From: an uncultured Clostridia bacterium | GTDB taxonomy: Bacteria; Bacillota; Clostridia; Oscillospirales; Acutalibacteraceae | Direction of reading: 5' to 3' | Length of the DNA stretch: 34,654 nucleotides | Assembly: GCA_937880805.1 (NCBI GenBank) | Contig: CALGRR010000035.1 | Location: 1-34,654, forward strand | Shown here: positions 1 through 9,061 of the stretch, piece by piece | Position numbering within the stretch: position 1 is the first letter of the stretch | How the letters are laid out: every line of letters starts with the position of its first letter | Made by a program: the position numbers and the translations under genes | Notes under the pieces: generated by a model | What the model was told of the DNA's origin: nothing | What the model saw: the letters and a program-made list of their open reading frames with translations, nothing else | The model's database searches: none

Positions 1-79
1 AATTCTACCATAGGAGGCTCTTTTTTTCATTGTCCGTTTTTACTGGACCTGTTCACACAACAGATTCAGCCTTTTATAT

Positions 80-2743
80 TCAGAATTTAACTGTTACGGT
101 TTCTCCCGCTTTTATTGTTACTGTTTCGGTTTTATCTGATATTCCGCAGGAAACCGTTAAAGTCTGGTCAATATCGGATGTTATTGTTACACTTGCGGTT
201 TTCCCGGCAATATTCCAGCTTATTTCATCAACCGTTGCCATTGTTCTTGCTTTGAGTCCTGTTATTTTACCGCTATCAAAACCCGTTGACGGTAAAGCAG
301 GAAGAATCTCTATTTTACCTGAATTTGAATAAAGCAAGCTTTCGTTGATAATTCCGAGATAGCCTATTGCAAAATCGGTGCAATAGCCGCTGCTTCTGTC
401 GTAATCGTGGTTTGTCATAAGCGAATCATAATAAATATAATGATTCATAAGGTTAACGAGTGCATCATTCACGCTCTCGGAATCCTTGAGTCTTGCAGCA
501 ATAAGAGCTCTGTGAACAAGTGCGTGGCTTGCCTCGTTTTCACTTGCTCTGTTGGCTATCGCCTGAATGCAGGCAGCTTTCAGCTCGGGATTATCCTGAG
601 TTTCAAAGAGTGGCCATACGCAGTAAAGATGGCTGAGATGGCGGTGAAGATTGTTTTCTTCAAAATCGGCTGTTGCCCACTCCTTAAGTGCTCCCGTTTC
701 ATCATACATATATTTCGGAAGCTTGCTCATAAGGTATTCCCACTTTGATACATCCGCATTCCCGTCAACGCTCTTCATAACACTTATAAGCATTTCAAGA
801 TTGCTTCTGCATGCCGAAATATCAATGGCGGTGTTTGCTGTTGAAGGACTGGGATAGTTTGACGGATTGTTTTCAGGAGAATAGCTGGGTAAAATCGTGT
901 AGCTTTCACCCTCATTAAGCTGTGTTTTTCCCTCTTCATAATGAAGCTTGCCGTTTGCATCTGTATAGTATTCGGCAGTCATCATCTGATCCCAGTAATT
1001 TGCCGCTTTTGTGAGCAACGGAAGAAGAATTTCCGTTCTTAAATCAAGATAACCCTTGCTTTCCATTGCAGCAATTTCATCATCGGTAAGATCTTTTTCT
1101 GTTACCGAAAGCACCGATTTGAGGTTGTTCAAATCATATTCACCGTTAATGGGAATCTGCACATCCCCGTAACACATAAGTGTTTCATAAAGAGGCTGAA
1201 GCATCCAGCTTGTGCCGGCATTCCAATAACGGAAGGGATAAGCATAGCATGTTTCTGTTATAACCGCTTTGTCGCCGTCTGCGTGTACGGGAGCCTGAAT
1301 GGCATCTTTGAATCCGTGGGTTGCAAGAGCATTTTCTTCCCAATCCGGTACCTGACGAAGAATAAAGGAAGCGTAGCCTTTGTATGTTATTTCTGTGTTG
1401 CCTGTGTTCATTGAAGATGTTTGTAGATTAACATTTGCATCCATTGTGTATTTGCTGCCCCAGCTCGGTGACCATTCACCAATCCACATTCCGTAAAGAC
1501 GGGTTGTTGAATAGCCCGCAGCACAAAGATAGGCATATCTGCCCGAATAATATGTTCTTTCTGCAAGATCTGCATTAATTTTATTTTTGAGATACTGCTC
1601 CAGCATAAGCTGCTCATTTGCCTTTGTGCTGTCAGTTTCTCCCAGAGAAAATTCAACGGCATTATACATCGGGGTGAAGATATCCGTATGTGCATTTAAT
1701 GCCTTGTCATAATTGAACAAACCGTTTTCGGTATATTTTTCTGCAACCGATTTTACTTCTTCGGAGAGTGTGTTCACCAATTCATAGCTTTCTGCAGAAG
1801 CAAAATCGGAATAAACACCCATATTATGTGTTCTGCCTGTGACTGCTATAAGATAAACATTATCGGCATTTTCAATTTTTATCTGCGGGTTGGTTTCGGA
1901 ACAATACTGCTCATCTTTAACCTGATTACCGTTTTCGAGCTTCTTTTCTCCGCCCTCGTTAACAACATAAACAACAGTTGCATAACCGCCGTTTTTAAGC
2001 TCGCTGTTTTCATAATCGGGATAGTGAGCAACAAAAGCAATATAATCGCAGTTATTGCCAACAATCTTTTTATATTTCAGATCAACCTCGCTGCCGTTAC
2101 CGTATTTGGCAAAAGCAGAAATATTGTCAACCGAAAGAGTTAAATCAACCTTGCTGCCCGTTGAAGATGAGCCGATTTTTGTTATTGTTACTCCGTCCGC
2201 TTGCGAGGTAAAGGTTTTTCTTTCCCAAGTGCCGTTAATATCGGTATATCTTACGCCAATCTGTGCCGTTTCATAATCCGTATATCTTGCATAACCCGTT
2301 TTCAGGTGTTTGTTTTGTTTTATACGGAGAGATGCACCGGGATGGAAAGAATAAACATCGTCATAGCTTGCGTTATCAACAATATCCTTGCCTGCTGTTA
2401 TATTCTGTTTAACCGTTTCAAGTTCATCGGTTGTATCGGGGCAATAACGAACATTTCTGTTTGGCATAATAAAATGCATATTCTGATAAATAAGCGTATC
2501 GCTGTAGGGAGATCCGCTTGAAATAACTCCCTGCAATCCGTTACCCGAAATCATTCCCTGACGCCAGGTTTCCTGATTGTTTGATTTTTCATCAAGCTCA
2601 TAATAAAGCTCCGAAAAAGAAGCCTTTGAGCTGTTTGAAAACTCGGATTCTATATTATTATAAACTTTAACGGGATTTAAAAATGAACCAATCAACGAAA
2701 AAAAGGTTACAATAATACTGATAATTCGCATAAAAACTCCCAT
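80..2743 (-). CDS. Secreted GH95-family glycosidase (alpha-L-fucosidase-like)
   Basis: Predicted 887-aa exported glycoside hydrolase of family GH95, whose characterised members are inverting alpha-L-fucosidases or alpha-L-galactosidases acting on host or plant glycans. A hydrophobic signal-like segment covers residues 5-23. An N-terminal beta domain follows with a GNGLQG motif near residue 67. In the (alpha/alpha)6 barrel, an N-V-N pair (437 and 439) fits the paired catalytic Asn of the family. Glu520, in the segment QPLYE, fits the general acid. HRHLSHL (700-706) and SPENN (about 622-626) are family hallmarks. The NYWPAE stretch that usually follows the Asn pair is replaced, so substrate specificity is open. 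Two starts are possible: ATG at 2743 (GGAGAG 6 nt upstream) or ATG four codons later. No cell-wall anchor is visible. It lies directly after a terminator, with only about 17 nt to its start codon. Confidence 0.88.
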   Translation of the reverse strand: MGVFMRIISIIVTFFSLIGSFLNPVKVYNNIESEFSNSSKASFSELYYELDEKSNNQETWRQGMISGNGLQGVISSGSPYSDTLIYQNMHFIMPNRNVRYCPDTTDELETVKQNITAGKDIVDNASYDDVYSFHPGASLRIKQNKHLKTGYARYTDYETAQIGVRYTDINGTWERKTFTSQADGVTITKIGSSSTGSKVDLTLSVDNISAFAKYGNGSEVDLKYKKIVGNNCDYIAFVAHYPDYENSELKNGGYATVVYVVNEGGEKKLENGNQVKDEQYCSETNPQIKIENADNVYLIAVTGRTHNMGVYSDFASAESYELVNTLSEEVKSVAEKYTENGLFNYDKALNAHTDIFTPMYNAVEFSLGETDSTKANEQLMLEQYLKNKINADLAERTYYSGRYAYLCAAGYSTTRLYGMWIGEWSPSWGSKYTMDANVNLQTSSMNTGNTEITYKGYASFILRQVPDWEENALATHGFKDAIQAPVHADGDKAVITETCYAYPFRYWNAGTSWMLQPLYETLMCYGDVQIPINGEYDLNNLKSVLSVTEKDLTDDEIAAMESKGYLDLRTEILLPLLTKAANYWDQMMTAEYYTDANGKLHYEEGKTQLNEGESYTILPSYSPENNPSNYPSPSTANTAIDISACRSNLEMLISVMKSVDGNADVSKWEYLMSKLPKYMYDETGALKEWATADFEENNLHRHLSHLYCVWPLFETQDNPELKAACIQAIANRASENEASHALVHRALIAARLKDSESVNDALVNLMNHYIYYDSLMTNHDYDRSSGYCTDFAIGYLGIINESLLYSNSGKIEILPALPSTGFDSGKITGLKARTMATVDEISWNIAGKTASVTITSDIDQTLTVSCGISDKTETVTIKAGETVTVKF

Positions 2744-2760
2744 AAAACTCTCTCCTTTTC

Positions 2761-2797
2761 AAAAAAGCGGTTAAGGATTTCAGACTCCTTAACCGCT
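2761..2797 (-). terminator. Intrinsic terminator after alpha/beta hydrolase gene
   Basis: Perfect 12-bp stem (arms 2766-2777 and 2786-2797) with an 8-nt loop. On the minus strand it is followed by a run of six T. It ends the tyrS-HAD-hydrolase unit. The GH95 start codon lies only 17 nt beyond the T-run. Confidence 0.88.
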
Positions 2798-2802
2798 GAT
2801 TT

Positions 2803-3783
2803 TTATGCAGTCAAGCCTGCTTTTTCTTCATTAAAGTATTTTTCAACAAATGATGTTACCTTGTCCCAATAAATCTCGTTTTCAACAAAAACGGAATTTG
2901 CGTGAACGGCACCCTTAACGCTGAGCATATCTTTTTCTGCCGTGCAGGCATTATAAAGAGGCTCCATCATTTTATAAGGCACAAATTCATCATCCTCGCC
3001 GTGAATGAAAAGAGTTGGTGTTTTGGATTTTGCAACCGCCTTGATCGGAGCACATTCCTTGAAATCAAAGTTTTTATGAAGCTTTGAAATTTTGTTGAAA
3101 AGAGGAAGGAACGGAACTGTGGGCAGCTTGAACATTTCGCCAATCTGAACCTCATATTCATCCCAGCATGAGGTGTATCCGCAGTCTGCAACTGCCGCAA
3201 CAACATTTTCGGGAAGAGGCTCTCCCGTTACAAGCATTGTTGTTGCACTGCCCATTGAAACGCCGTGCATAAGAATTTTTGCGTCGGGGTTAAGGTCGAT
3301 GATATATTCAATCCAGTCAAGAATCATATATCTGTCATAATAACCCATTGTGCAGTATTTTGACGGGTCATTTGCGTGACCGAGCATATGAGGCATAAGA
3401 ACATTATAGCCCATCTCGTGGTATTTCCACGCATAGTGCGACATACTTAACGGGTCGCCCGTATAACCGTGGATAACAACAGCCCAGCGGTCTGTTATTT
3501 TATCGGAATAAATAACATTGGCGTGGGTATTTCTGCCGAGTCTTGAACGGATAACGGTGTCGGGAACATTCAACTCCTTGAACCATTTTATGCCGTGCTG
3601 ATAAATTTCGTTTTCTCTGAAGAAGCGTTCCTCTTCCTCATTAACAAAAATTCCCGTTTTATCAATGGTTTTGCTTTTGAAATCAATATTGAGTACGCTC
3701 TGATAAAAAACTTCGCCGAGAGCCAATGCACCCGCGCCTATACCTGCAGCTGCACCTAAAATCTTCCTGGTTGATTTTTTCAT
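2803..3783 (-). CDS. Membrane-anchored alpha/beta hydrolase
   Basis: 326-aa serine hydrolase of the alpha/beta fold, similar to the YqkD/S9-like group often annotated as cinnamoyl-ester hydrolase or extracellular peptidase-like. Residues 8-31 form one hydrophobic Gly/Ala-rich segment that probably anchors it with the catalytic domain outside. Visible elements are the oxyanion HGY (105-107), nucleophile elbow GVSMGS with Ser176, acid Asp265 within HGEDDEFV, and His294. All triad members are therefore present. The start codon overlaps the stop of the HAD gene by 4 nt (ATGA), which suggests translational coupling. A strong terminator follows. Substrate cannot be told from sequence. Confidence 0.88.
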   Translation of the reverse strand: MKKSTRKILGAAAGIGAGALALGEVFYQSVLNIDFKSKTIDKTGIFVNEEEERFFRENEIYQHGIKWFKELNVPDTVIRSRLGRNTHANVIYSDKITDRWAVVIHGYTGDPLSMSHYAWKYHEMGYNVLMPHMLGHANDPSKYCTMGYYDRYMILDWIEYIIDLNPDAKILMHGVSMGSATTMLVTGEPLPENVVAAVADCGYTSCWDEYEVQIGEMFKLPTVPFLPLFNKISKLHKNFDFKECAPIKAVAKSKTPTLFIHGEDDEFVPYKMMEPLYNACTAEKDMLSVKGAVHANSVFVENEIYWDKVTSFVEKYFNEEKAGLTA

Positions 3784-4574
3784 TTTTCTTCCTCTCTTTC
3801 ATTAATAAGCTTACGGATTGCCTTTGCAACACCGCACTCATAATTAAAATCGGTTATGTAGTCTGCCTGCTCCTGCACCTCGGGCGGAGCGTTTTTCATA
3901 ACCACTCCGATCCGGGCATATCTGAGCATTGCAAGGTCATTTGCACTGTCGCCCACAGCAACGGTGTTTTCTTTTTTTATTCCGGTTATTTCAATAACCT
4001 TTTCTATTCCGTTTGCCTTGTTCAGACCCTTCATAACACAATCGGCATATCTTCCTATCGGGAAGAAATCAAGCTCATCCGAAAACATTTCAACAAATCC
4101 GCCCGATGGAACGGGACCCATTGCAAAAAGCTGAATTTCGTCTTTTTTGCAGAACGCATCAACATCTGCCATACTGTTAACAACGCTCTGCATATCATTG
4201 GGCTTGCGAAGTCCGTTGGATATAATGTAATTACCGTAGTATCCCTCAAACACACACCAATAATCCGGGCATCCGAGAAAATATTCCGCAAGCCTTTTAA
4301 TCAATGAAACGGGAAGCTTTTCTCTGCGGTAAATCTGATTGTTATATAAAATCATTGCACCGTTACCGCAGATATAGCCGTCAACCTCAAGCTGTTCCCT
4401 TAAAACCTCGGGGATATTTCCCCAGGAGCGACCCGTATTTATAAACACAAGATGCCCCTTTGCTCTTGCCTCGGCAATAGCTTTAAGGTTTTCTTCGGGA
4501 ACGTTGAAGCTGTCATATATAAGAGTTCCGTCAATATCAAGAAAAAATGCCAATCTGTTTTCGTTTGAAACCAT
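3780..4574 (-). CDS. Cof-type HAD-superfamily phosphatase
   Basis: 264-aa cytoplasmic haloacid-dehalogenase phosphatase of the Cof/class IIB type, which typically removes phosphate from sugar phosphates or cofactors. Motif I is DIDGTL, with nucleophile Asp13 and acid Asp15. Motif II is the Thr/Ser of INTGRSW near residue 46. Motif IV is GDSANDLAML near the C-terminus. The large middle segment fits the C2 cap. It starts 1 nt after the tyrS stop and overlaps the next gene by 4 nt, so it is the middle gene of a tyrS-HAD-hydrolase unit. Natural substrate is unknown. Confidence 0.9.
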   Translation of the reverse strand: MVSNENRLAFFLDIDGTLIYDSFNVPEENLKAIAEARAKGHLVFINTGRSWGNIPEVLREQLEVDGYICGNGAMILYNNQIYRREKLPVSLIKRLAEYFLGCPDYWCVFEGYYGNYIISNGLRKPNDMQSVVNSMADVDAFCKKDEIQLFAMGPVPSGGFVEMFSDELDFFPIGRYADCVMKGLNKANGIEKVIEITGIKKENTVAVGDSANDLAMLRYARIGVVMKNAPPEVQEQADYITDFNYECGVAKAIRKLINEREEEK

Positions 4575-4575
4575 T

Positions 4576-5799
4576 TTATGCCTCTATTTTATGGAAAATC
4601 TTCTTACCTTTTTTAACAACAATGGGCTTTTCTTTAAGAGCATCCTGAGTGAAGCTCGTTGTGAAATCTGTTACCTTTGCATCATCAACGGAGATGCCGC
4701 CCTGCTGAACAAGACGTCTGCCCTCTCCTCTTGATTTTGTGATTTCAGCTTTCATAAGAATATCAAGAATATCTATTGAGCCGTCTGTGAAATCAGCATC
4801 GGCAAGAGCTGTTGAAGGCATATTGTCAAGGTCTGCAGCACCGCTGAAGATTGCTTTTGCGGCAGCCTGAGCCTTTGCAGCTTCTTCTTCGCCGTGAACA
4901 AGCTTTGTGAGCTCAAATGCAAGAATTTCCTTTGCTGTGTTGAGCTGGCTGCCCTCCCAGGAATCCATTGCATCAATTTCTTCGAGGGGAAGGAAGGTGA
5001 GCATACGGATGCACTTGAGAACATCATCATCGGCAACATTACGCCAATACTGATAGAACTCATAGGGCGAGGTCTTTTCTGGGTCAAGCCAAACTGCACC
5101 CGAAGCTGTTTTACCCATCTTCTTGCCTTCGGAATTGAGAAGAAGGGTGATTGTCATTGCATATGCATCCTTGCCGAGCTTTTTACGGATAAGCTCTGTG
5201 CCGCCGAGCATATTTGACCACTGGTCATCACCGCCGAACTGCATATTGCAGCCGTATTCCTTGAAGAGATGATAGAAGTCATAGCTCTGCATAATCATAT
5301 AGTTGAATTCAAGGAATGAAAGACCCTTTTCCATTCTTTGCTTATAGCACTCTGCACGGAGCATATTATTAACCGAGAAGCAGGCACCAACCTCACGGAG
5401 AACATCAACATAGTTAAGGTCAAGAAGCCAATCGGCATTGTTAATCATCATTGCCTTGCCTTCACCGAATTCGATAAAGCGGCTCATCTGCTTTTTGAAG
5501 CACTCAACATTGTGTTCGATTGTTTCTTTGGTGAGCACCTGACGAAGGTCGCTTCTGCCCGAGGGGTCGCCAATCATACCCGTGCCGCCGCCGAGAAGAG
5601 CAATGGGTCTGTTACCTGCCATCTGAAGTCTTTTCATAAGGCAGAGAGCCATAAAGTGACCAACGTGAAGGCTGTCGGCTGTGGGGTCAAATCCGATGTA
5701 GAAAACTGCCTTACCGTTATTGATAAGATCCCTGATTTCTTTCTCGTCTGTTACCTGTGCAATAAGTCCTCTTGCAACAAGTTCTTCATAAATCTGCAT
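4576..5799 (-). CDS. tyrS: Tyrosyl-tRNA synthetase
   Basis: 407-aa class I aminoacyl-tRNA synthetase charging tRNA-Tyr. The HIGH-type signature is HVGH (45-48) and the KMSKS loop is KMGKT (227-231). The GGDDQWSN block (189-196) is the TyrRS tyrosine/tRNA region. A C-terminal S4 RNA-binding domain occupies roughly residues 340-407. Length matches the bacterial family. The start is supported by AAAGGATG upstream. It has its own sigma-A-type promoter, and the 72-nt gap upstream is far too short for a T-box leader, so regulation by uncharged tRNA is not evident here. Confidence 0.97.
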   Translation of the reverse strand: MQIYEELVARGLIAQVTDEKEIRDLINNGKAVFYIGFDPTADSLHVGHFMALCLMKRLQMAGNRPIALLGGGTGMIGDPSGRSDLRQVLTKETIEHNVECFKKQMSRFIEFGEGKAMMINNADWLLDLNYVDVLREVGACFSVNNMLRAECYKQRMEKGLSFLEFNYMIMQSYDFYHLFKEYGCNMQFGGDDQWSNMLGGTELIRKKLGKDAYAMTITLLLNSEGKKMGKTASGAVWLDPEKTSPYEFYQYWRNVADDDVLKCIRMLTFLPLEEIDAMDSWEGSQLNTAKEILAFELTKLVHGEEEAAKAQAAAKAIFSGAADLDNMPSTALADADFTDGSIDILDILMKAEITKSRGEGRRLVQQGGISVDDAKVTDFTTSFTQDALKEKPIVVKKGKKIFHKIEA

Positions 5800-5839
5800 A
5801 ATATTTACATCCTTTCAGAATAATTTACAATATTATAAA

Positions 5840-5869
5840 AATATACATTATATTACAACATTTTGTCAA
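5840..5869 (-). promoter_or_regulatory. Promoter of tyrS unit (sigma-A type)
   Basis: On the minus strand TTGACA (5864-5869), 18-nt spacer, TATATT (5840-5845). The -35 box sits just upstream of the SGNH hydrolase stop codon, so tyrS can be transcribed independently of the long operon before it. Confidence 0.7.
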
Positions 5870-5871
5870 GC

Positions 5872-6594
5872 TTATAAATTAACCGCTTTCAGCCATTCTT
5901 CTGCTATAATCATATGGCCTGCTACGGAAGGATGGGTGCCGTCCCATACAAAATATTCAATTCTTGACCTTGCGGCATTTTCTTTAATCTTATCGTAAAG
6001 CGGAACAAAAATACAATCAAATTCCTCGGCAAGCTTTTTCGCTGCTGCTCTGATTTTCACAGTTGCCGCCTCACGGTATGCAACAGAATCCTCGGAGTCA
6101 TTGCTGTCGGGTCGCTTGAAGGGTGACTCAACGCCGTCGGGATGAGGCGAGTTTTTATATGAATAATCCGATTTATCAAGCGGAAAATAAAAAGGCTCGC
6201 AAAGAATAATCTTTATATCGCCAAGCTCATTTCTTGTTTTTTCGAGAATAGCACGAAGATTTGTTTCATATCTGTCCTTTGCACCTTCCGGAGTAAGATT
6301 ATGGAAATAACCGTATCCGGCGTCATTTGCACCAACAAGAATACTCAGCACAGTTGGCTTATTATCAATAACGTCCTCCTGCCACTTTTGAAGCAAATCA
6401 TAAGCATTCTCTCCGGAATAGCCTTTGTTTATGAATTTTGGCATATTTTCGGCATTGTCAAGTGCAAGTCTGCCTGCAACTATATACTGATAGCCGTGAC
6501 CCATAATATGGTTACAGTCCATACACTTGCCTCTGTTACCGTCGGTTATTGAATCGCCGGAAAACAGAACAACATCATTTTTGTTGAGTTTCAA
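5872..6594 (-). CDS. SGNH/GDSL-type hydrolase
   Basis: 240-aa esterase/acetylhydrolase-like protein of the SGNH fold, without a signal peptide, so probably cytoplasmic. Block I is FSGDSITDG with Ser15. Block II Gly lies in NKGYSGE (Gly58 or Gly61). Block III is VGANDAG with Asn90. Block V is DGTHPS with Asp218 and His221, so the catalytic set is complete. Such proteins often deacetylate sugars or act on short esters. It begins 14 nt after the TIM-barrel isomerase-like gene, and the pair may handle a modified sugar; that link is inference. It is the last gene of the long operon. Confidence 0.88.
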   Translation of the reverse strand: MKLNKNDVVLFSGDSITDGNRGKCMDCNHIMGHGYQYIVAGRLALDNAENMPKFINKGYSGENAYDLLQKWQEDVIDNKPTVLSILVGANDAGYGYFHNLTPEGAKDRYETNLRAILEKTRNELGDIKIILCEPFYFPLDKSDYSYKNSPHPDGVESPFKRPDSNDSEDSVAYREAATVKIRAAAKKLAEEFDCIFVPLYDKIKENAARSRIEYFVWDGTHPSVAGHMIIAEEWLKAVNL

Positions 6595-6608
6595 ATTAAG
6601 CCCTCCGA

Positions 6609-7382
6609 TTACCTCAATGCGTTGAGAACAGCATATGCTTCTCTTGCATCGTTTTCAAAATCAATAACCTCTGCCTCTATTGAGCAATACTTTACTCCTA
6701 TGCTTTTAAGAGGTCCGATAAAATCCGACTGATTGAATCCGTCGCCTGCCTTGGGATAAATTCTCTTGCGGTTTAATTCGGGAGCAGGGTCGGGATTTGA
6801 AGTGTGTGCGTGAACAATCCAATCTTTATATGTAAGGATTTTTGAAAAATCCTCATTCTGACAAAACATATGAGCAACATCGGCAAGCACCTTTATATAG
6901 GGTGAATTTACCTTTTCTGCAATCTCAACGCCGTCATCAACAGTATTGATTGCGTTGCATTCCACGGGTCGCAGAGGCTCTATTGCAACGGGCAGACTAT
7001 ATTTTTCTGCACGGGGCACAACAAAGTTTTTCAGAAAATCAACTATCTGCTCTCTGCCTTCTTCAAGGCTCATTCCTTCGGGAATTCTTCTTGCACCCGA
7101 TGAACCGAAAACAAGATATTCTATCCCGAGATATGATGCTTTTTCAAAAAGAGTGTCAAGATATTCGGAGATTTTTTCATTATCTCTTTCTTCGCCCACA
7201 ACTCTCATTCCTATAAAGCAGTTTGCTGCAAGAACGGGAAGCCCCGTTGACTTCATTGCATCAAGATGCTCTTTGCTCTTATTTACGATTTCCTGGCAGT
7301 GGCTTTCGGCATAATCATAACCGAGAGCCTTGATATATTTCATTTTTTCAATATCCGTGCCTACACAAACGCCGAATTTCAT
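6609..7382 (-). CDS. Sugar phosphate isomerase/epimerase-like TIM-barrel protein
   Basis: 257-aa protein of the xylose-isomerase-like TIM-barrel family (AP endonuclease 2/sugar epimerase group). The start KFGVCVGTDIEKM and the motif Y-A-E-S-H are typical of strand beta1-2. Candidate metal ligands are the Glu of VAIEPLRP, the Asp and His of LADVAHM, the His of VHAHTSNP, and the Glu of SIEAEV. Its ATG overlaps the recN stop by 4 nt. It sits at the distal end of an otherwise housekeeping operon and is followed by an SGNH hydrolase. Substrate is unknown; an amino-sugar or inositol derivative is possible but unproven. Confidence 0.85.
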   Translation of the reverse strand: MKFGVCVGTDIEKMKYIKALGYDYAESHCQEIVNKSKEHLDAMKSTGLPVLAANCFIGMRVVGEERDNEKISEYLDTLFEKASYLGIEYLVFGSSGARRIPEGMSLEEGREQIVDFLKNFVVPRAEKYSLPVAIEPLRPVECNAINTVDDGVEIAEKVNSPYIKVLADVAHMFCQNEDFSKILTYKDWIVHAHTSNPDPAPELNRKRIYPKAGDGFNQSDFIGPLKSIGVKYCSIEAEVIDFENDAREAYAVLNALR

Positions 7383-9049
7383 TTTATTCTGCCTCCTGCG
7401 TTTTTTAACATTTCTTTTGCTGTTTCAAGCTGAAGCGTTGTTACCGAGCCGCCTGCGGTTATTCTTGCAATTTCCGCCGCCCTGCCTTCAAAATCAAGCA
7501 CTTCAATATCCGTAAAGGTTTTTTCACCGTCTGTTGATTTTGAGATTTTCATATGAGTATCCGCCTGTGCGGCAATTCGGGCAAGATGGGTAACGCAGAT
7601 TACCTGCCTGCCGAGCGAAACCTCATAAAGCTTGAGTGCAATTTTTTCTGCCGCAGAGCCGCTTACGCCCGTGTCAATCTCATCAAAAATAAGAGTGCCC
7701 ACATTATCCTTATCGGAAAGCACATTCTTGATTGCGAGCATTATTCTTGATAATTCACCGCCCGAAGCTATTTTTGCAATGGGTCTCGGCTCCTGACCGA
7801 TATTTGCACTGATTAAAAATTCTATTGCATCCGCACCCTTTGAGGTGAGTGCGGTTTCCTTGCGGTCAACAATGAATTCAACCTTCGGCATATCAAGAAA
7901 TTCAAGTTCCGCTTTAACTCTTTTTTCAAATTCTGCCGCCGCATCCGTACGGCTCTTTGTGAGCCTTGAAGCAAGACTTTTTATTTCATCCGATAACGCA
8001 TAAAGCTCTGTTTCAAGCTCTGAAATCTTTTCATCCGAAATTTCAATTTCGGCTCTTTCTTTTATTGCGGCATCCAGCTTTTCAAGAATTTCGGCTTCAT
8101 CCGCACCGTATTTTAGTGAAAGACGGAAAATCAAATCAAGTCTTTCGTTAATTTCTGAAAGCCTTTCGGGGTTATATTCAAAGCTGTCGGCAAGATTTCT
8201 TATTTCCGAAATGCATTCGGAAAGCTCATAAGTAATTCCTCTAACGGTTTTTGCAACGCCCTCGGCCTCACCGTAATATCTTGAAGCTGCTTCAAGCTCG
8301 CCTGCACAAAGCTCAATACCCGCAGCCGCCCCCTCTTCATCATTAAGGGCGGCATATGCCTTTTCAAGTGCTTTGATAACCTTGCCGCTGTTTGAAAGCA
8401 AGGTTTTTTCTTTGTTCAGCTCTTCTCTTTCTCCAATTTTAATATCTGCATCGGTTATCTCGTTAATCTGAAAATTTAGATAATCAAGCCTTGCCGCCTT
8501 TTCATCCCTGCTGTCATAAAGAGCATCGAGCTCCTTTTTCACTGATATAAGACGGCTGAAAACGCTTCTGTATTCCTTGCGAAGAGAGTCATTTTCGGCA
8601 ATGCTGTCAATAAAACCGCAATGCTTTTCGGGAGAAAGCAACGCCTGACTGTCGTGCTGACCGTGAATATTTATAAGCCCCGCTGCAAGCTCTTTAAGAG
8701 CCGAAACGGTTACGGGGCAGCCGTTTGCCCTGCACACATTTCTGCCCGCATTATTGAGTGAACGGCTTATAACAAGCGTTTTATCCTGCATCTTTTCGAT
8801 ACCGAGCTCATCAAGAGCTTTCTCTGTTTCTTCGGAAATATCTGTAAACTCCGCATAAACTCTTGCATTTTCCGCACCGCTTCGGATAAGCTCTCTTGAA
8901 GTGCGTTCACCGAGCACGGCATTTATTGCATCAATAACAATGGATTTACCCGCACCCGTTTCACCCGTGAGAACGTTGAGCCCCTTGCCGAATTCAACAT
9001 TCACGCTTTCGATAACAGCAATATTTTCAATTTTCAAGCTGTTTAACAT
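7379..9049 (-). CDS. recN: DNA repair protein RecN
   Basis: 556-aa SMC-like ATPase acting early in double-strand-break repair. Walker A is GETGAGKS (29-36), and the IHGQHDSQALL block follows near residue 133. Two central coiled-coil stretches span roughly 160-370. The signature SGGELSR precedes Walker B, whose Asp456-Glu457 lie in FDEIDTG. Length is normal for the family. A good AAAGGAAG site precedes the ATG. It follows argR by 12 nt, a pairing seen in many Clostridia and Bacilli. Confidence 0.97.
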   Translation of the reverse strand: MLNSLKIENIAVIESVNVEFGKGLNVLTGETGAGKSIVIDAINAVLGERTSRELIRSGAENARVYAEFTDISEETEKALDELGIEKMQDKTLVISRSLNNAGRNVCRANGCPVTVSALKELAAGLINIHGQHDSQALLSPEKHCGFIDSIAENDSLRKEYRSVFSRLISVKKELDALYDSRDEKAARLDYLNFQINEITDADIKIGEREELNKEKTLLSNSGKVIKALEKAYAALNDEEGAAAGIELCAGELEAASRYYGEAEGVAKTVRGITYELSECISEIRNLADSFEYNPERLSEINERLDLIFRLSLKYGADEAEILEKLDAAIKERAEIEISDEKISELETELYALSDEIKSLASRLTKSRTDAAAEFEKRVKAELEFLDMPKVEFIVDRKETALTSKGADAIEFLISANIGQEPRPIAKIASGGELSRIMLAIKNVLSDKDNVGTLIFDEIDTGVSGSAAEKIALKLYEVSLGRQVICVTHLARIAAQADTHMKISKSTDGEKTFTDIEVLDFEGRAAEIARITAGGSVTTLQLETAKEMLKNAGGRIK

Positions 9050-9061
9050 AACTATCTTCCT

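Noticed and set aside
30..332. 100-codon plus-strand frame
   Set aside because: Lies antisense inside the GH95 gene; no ribosome site and no recognisable motif. A shadow frame.
5800..5871. T-box leader of tyrS
   Set aside because: The gap is only about 70 nt, already holds a complete promoter, and shows no T-box sequence.
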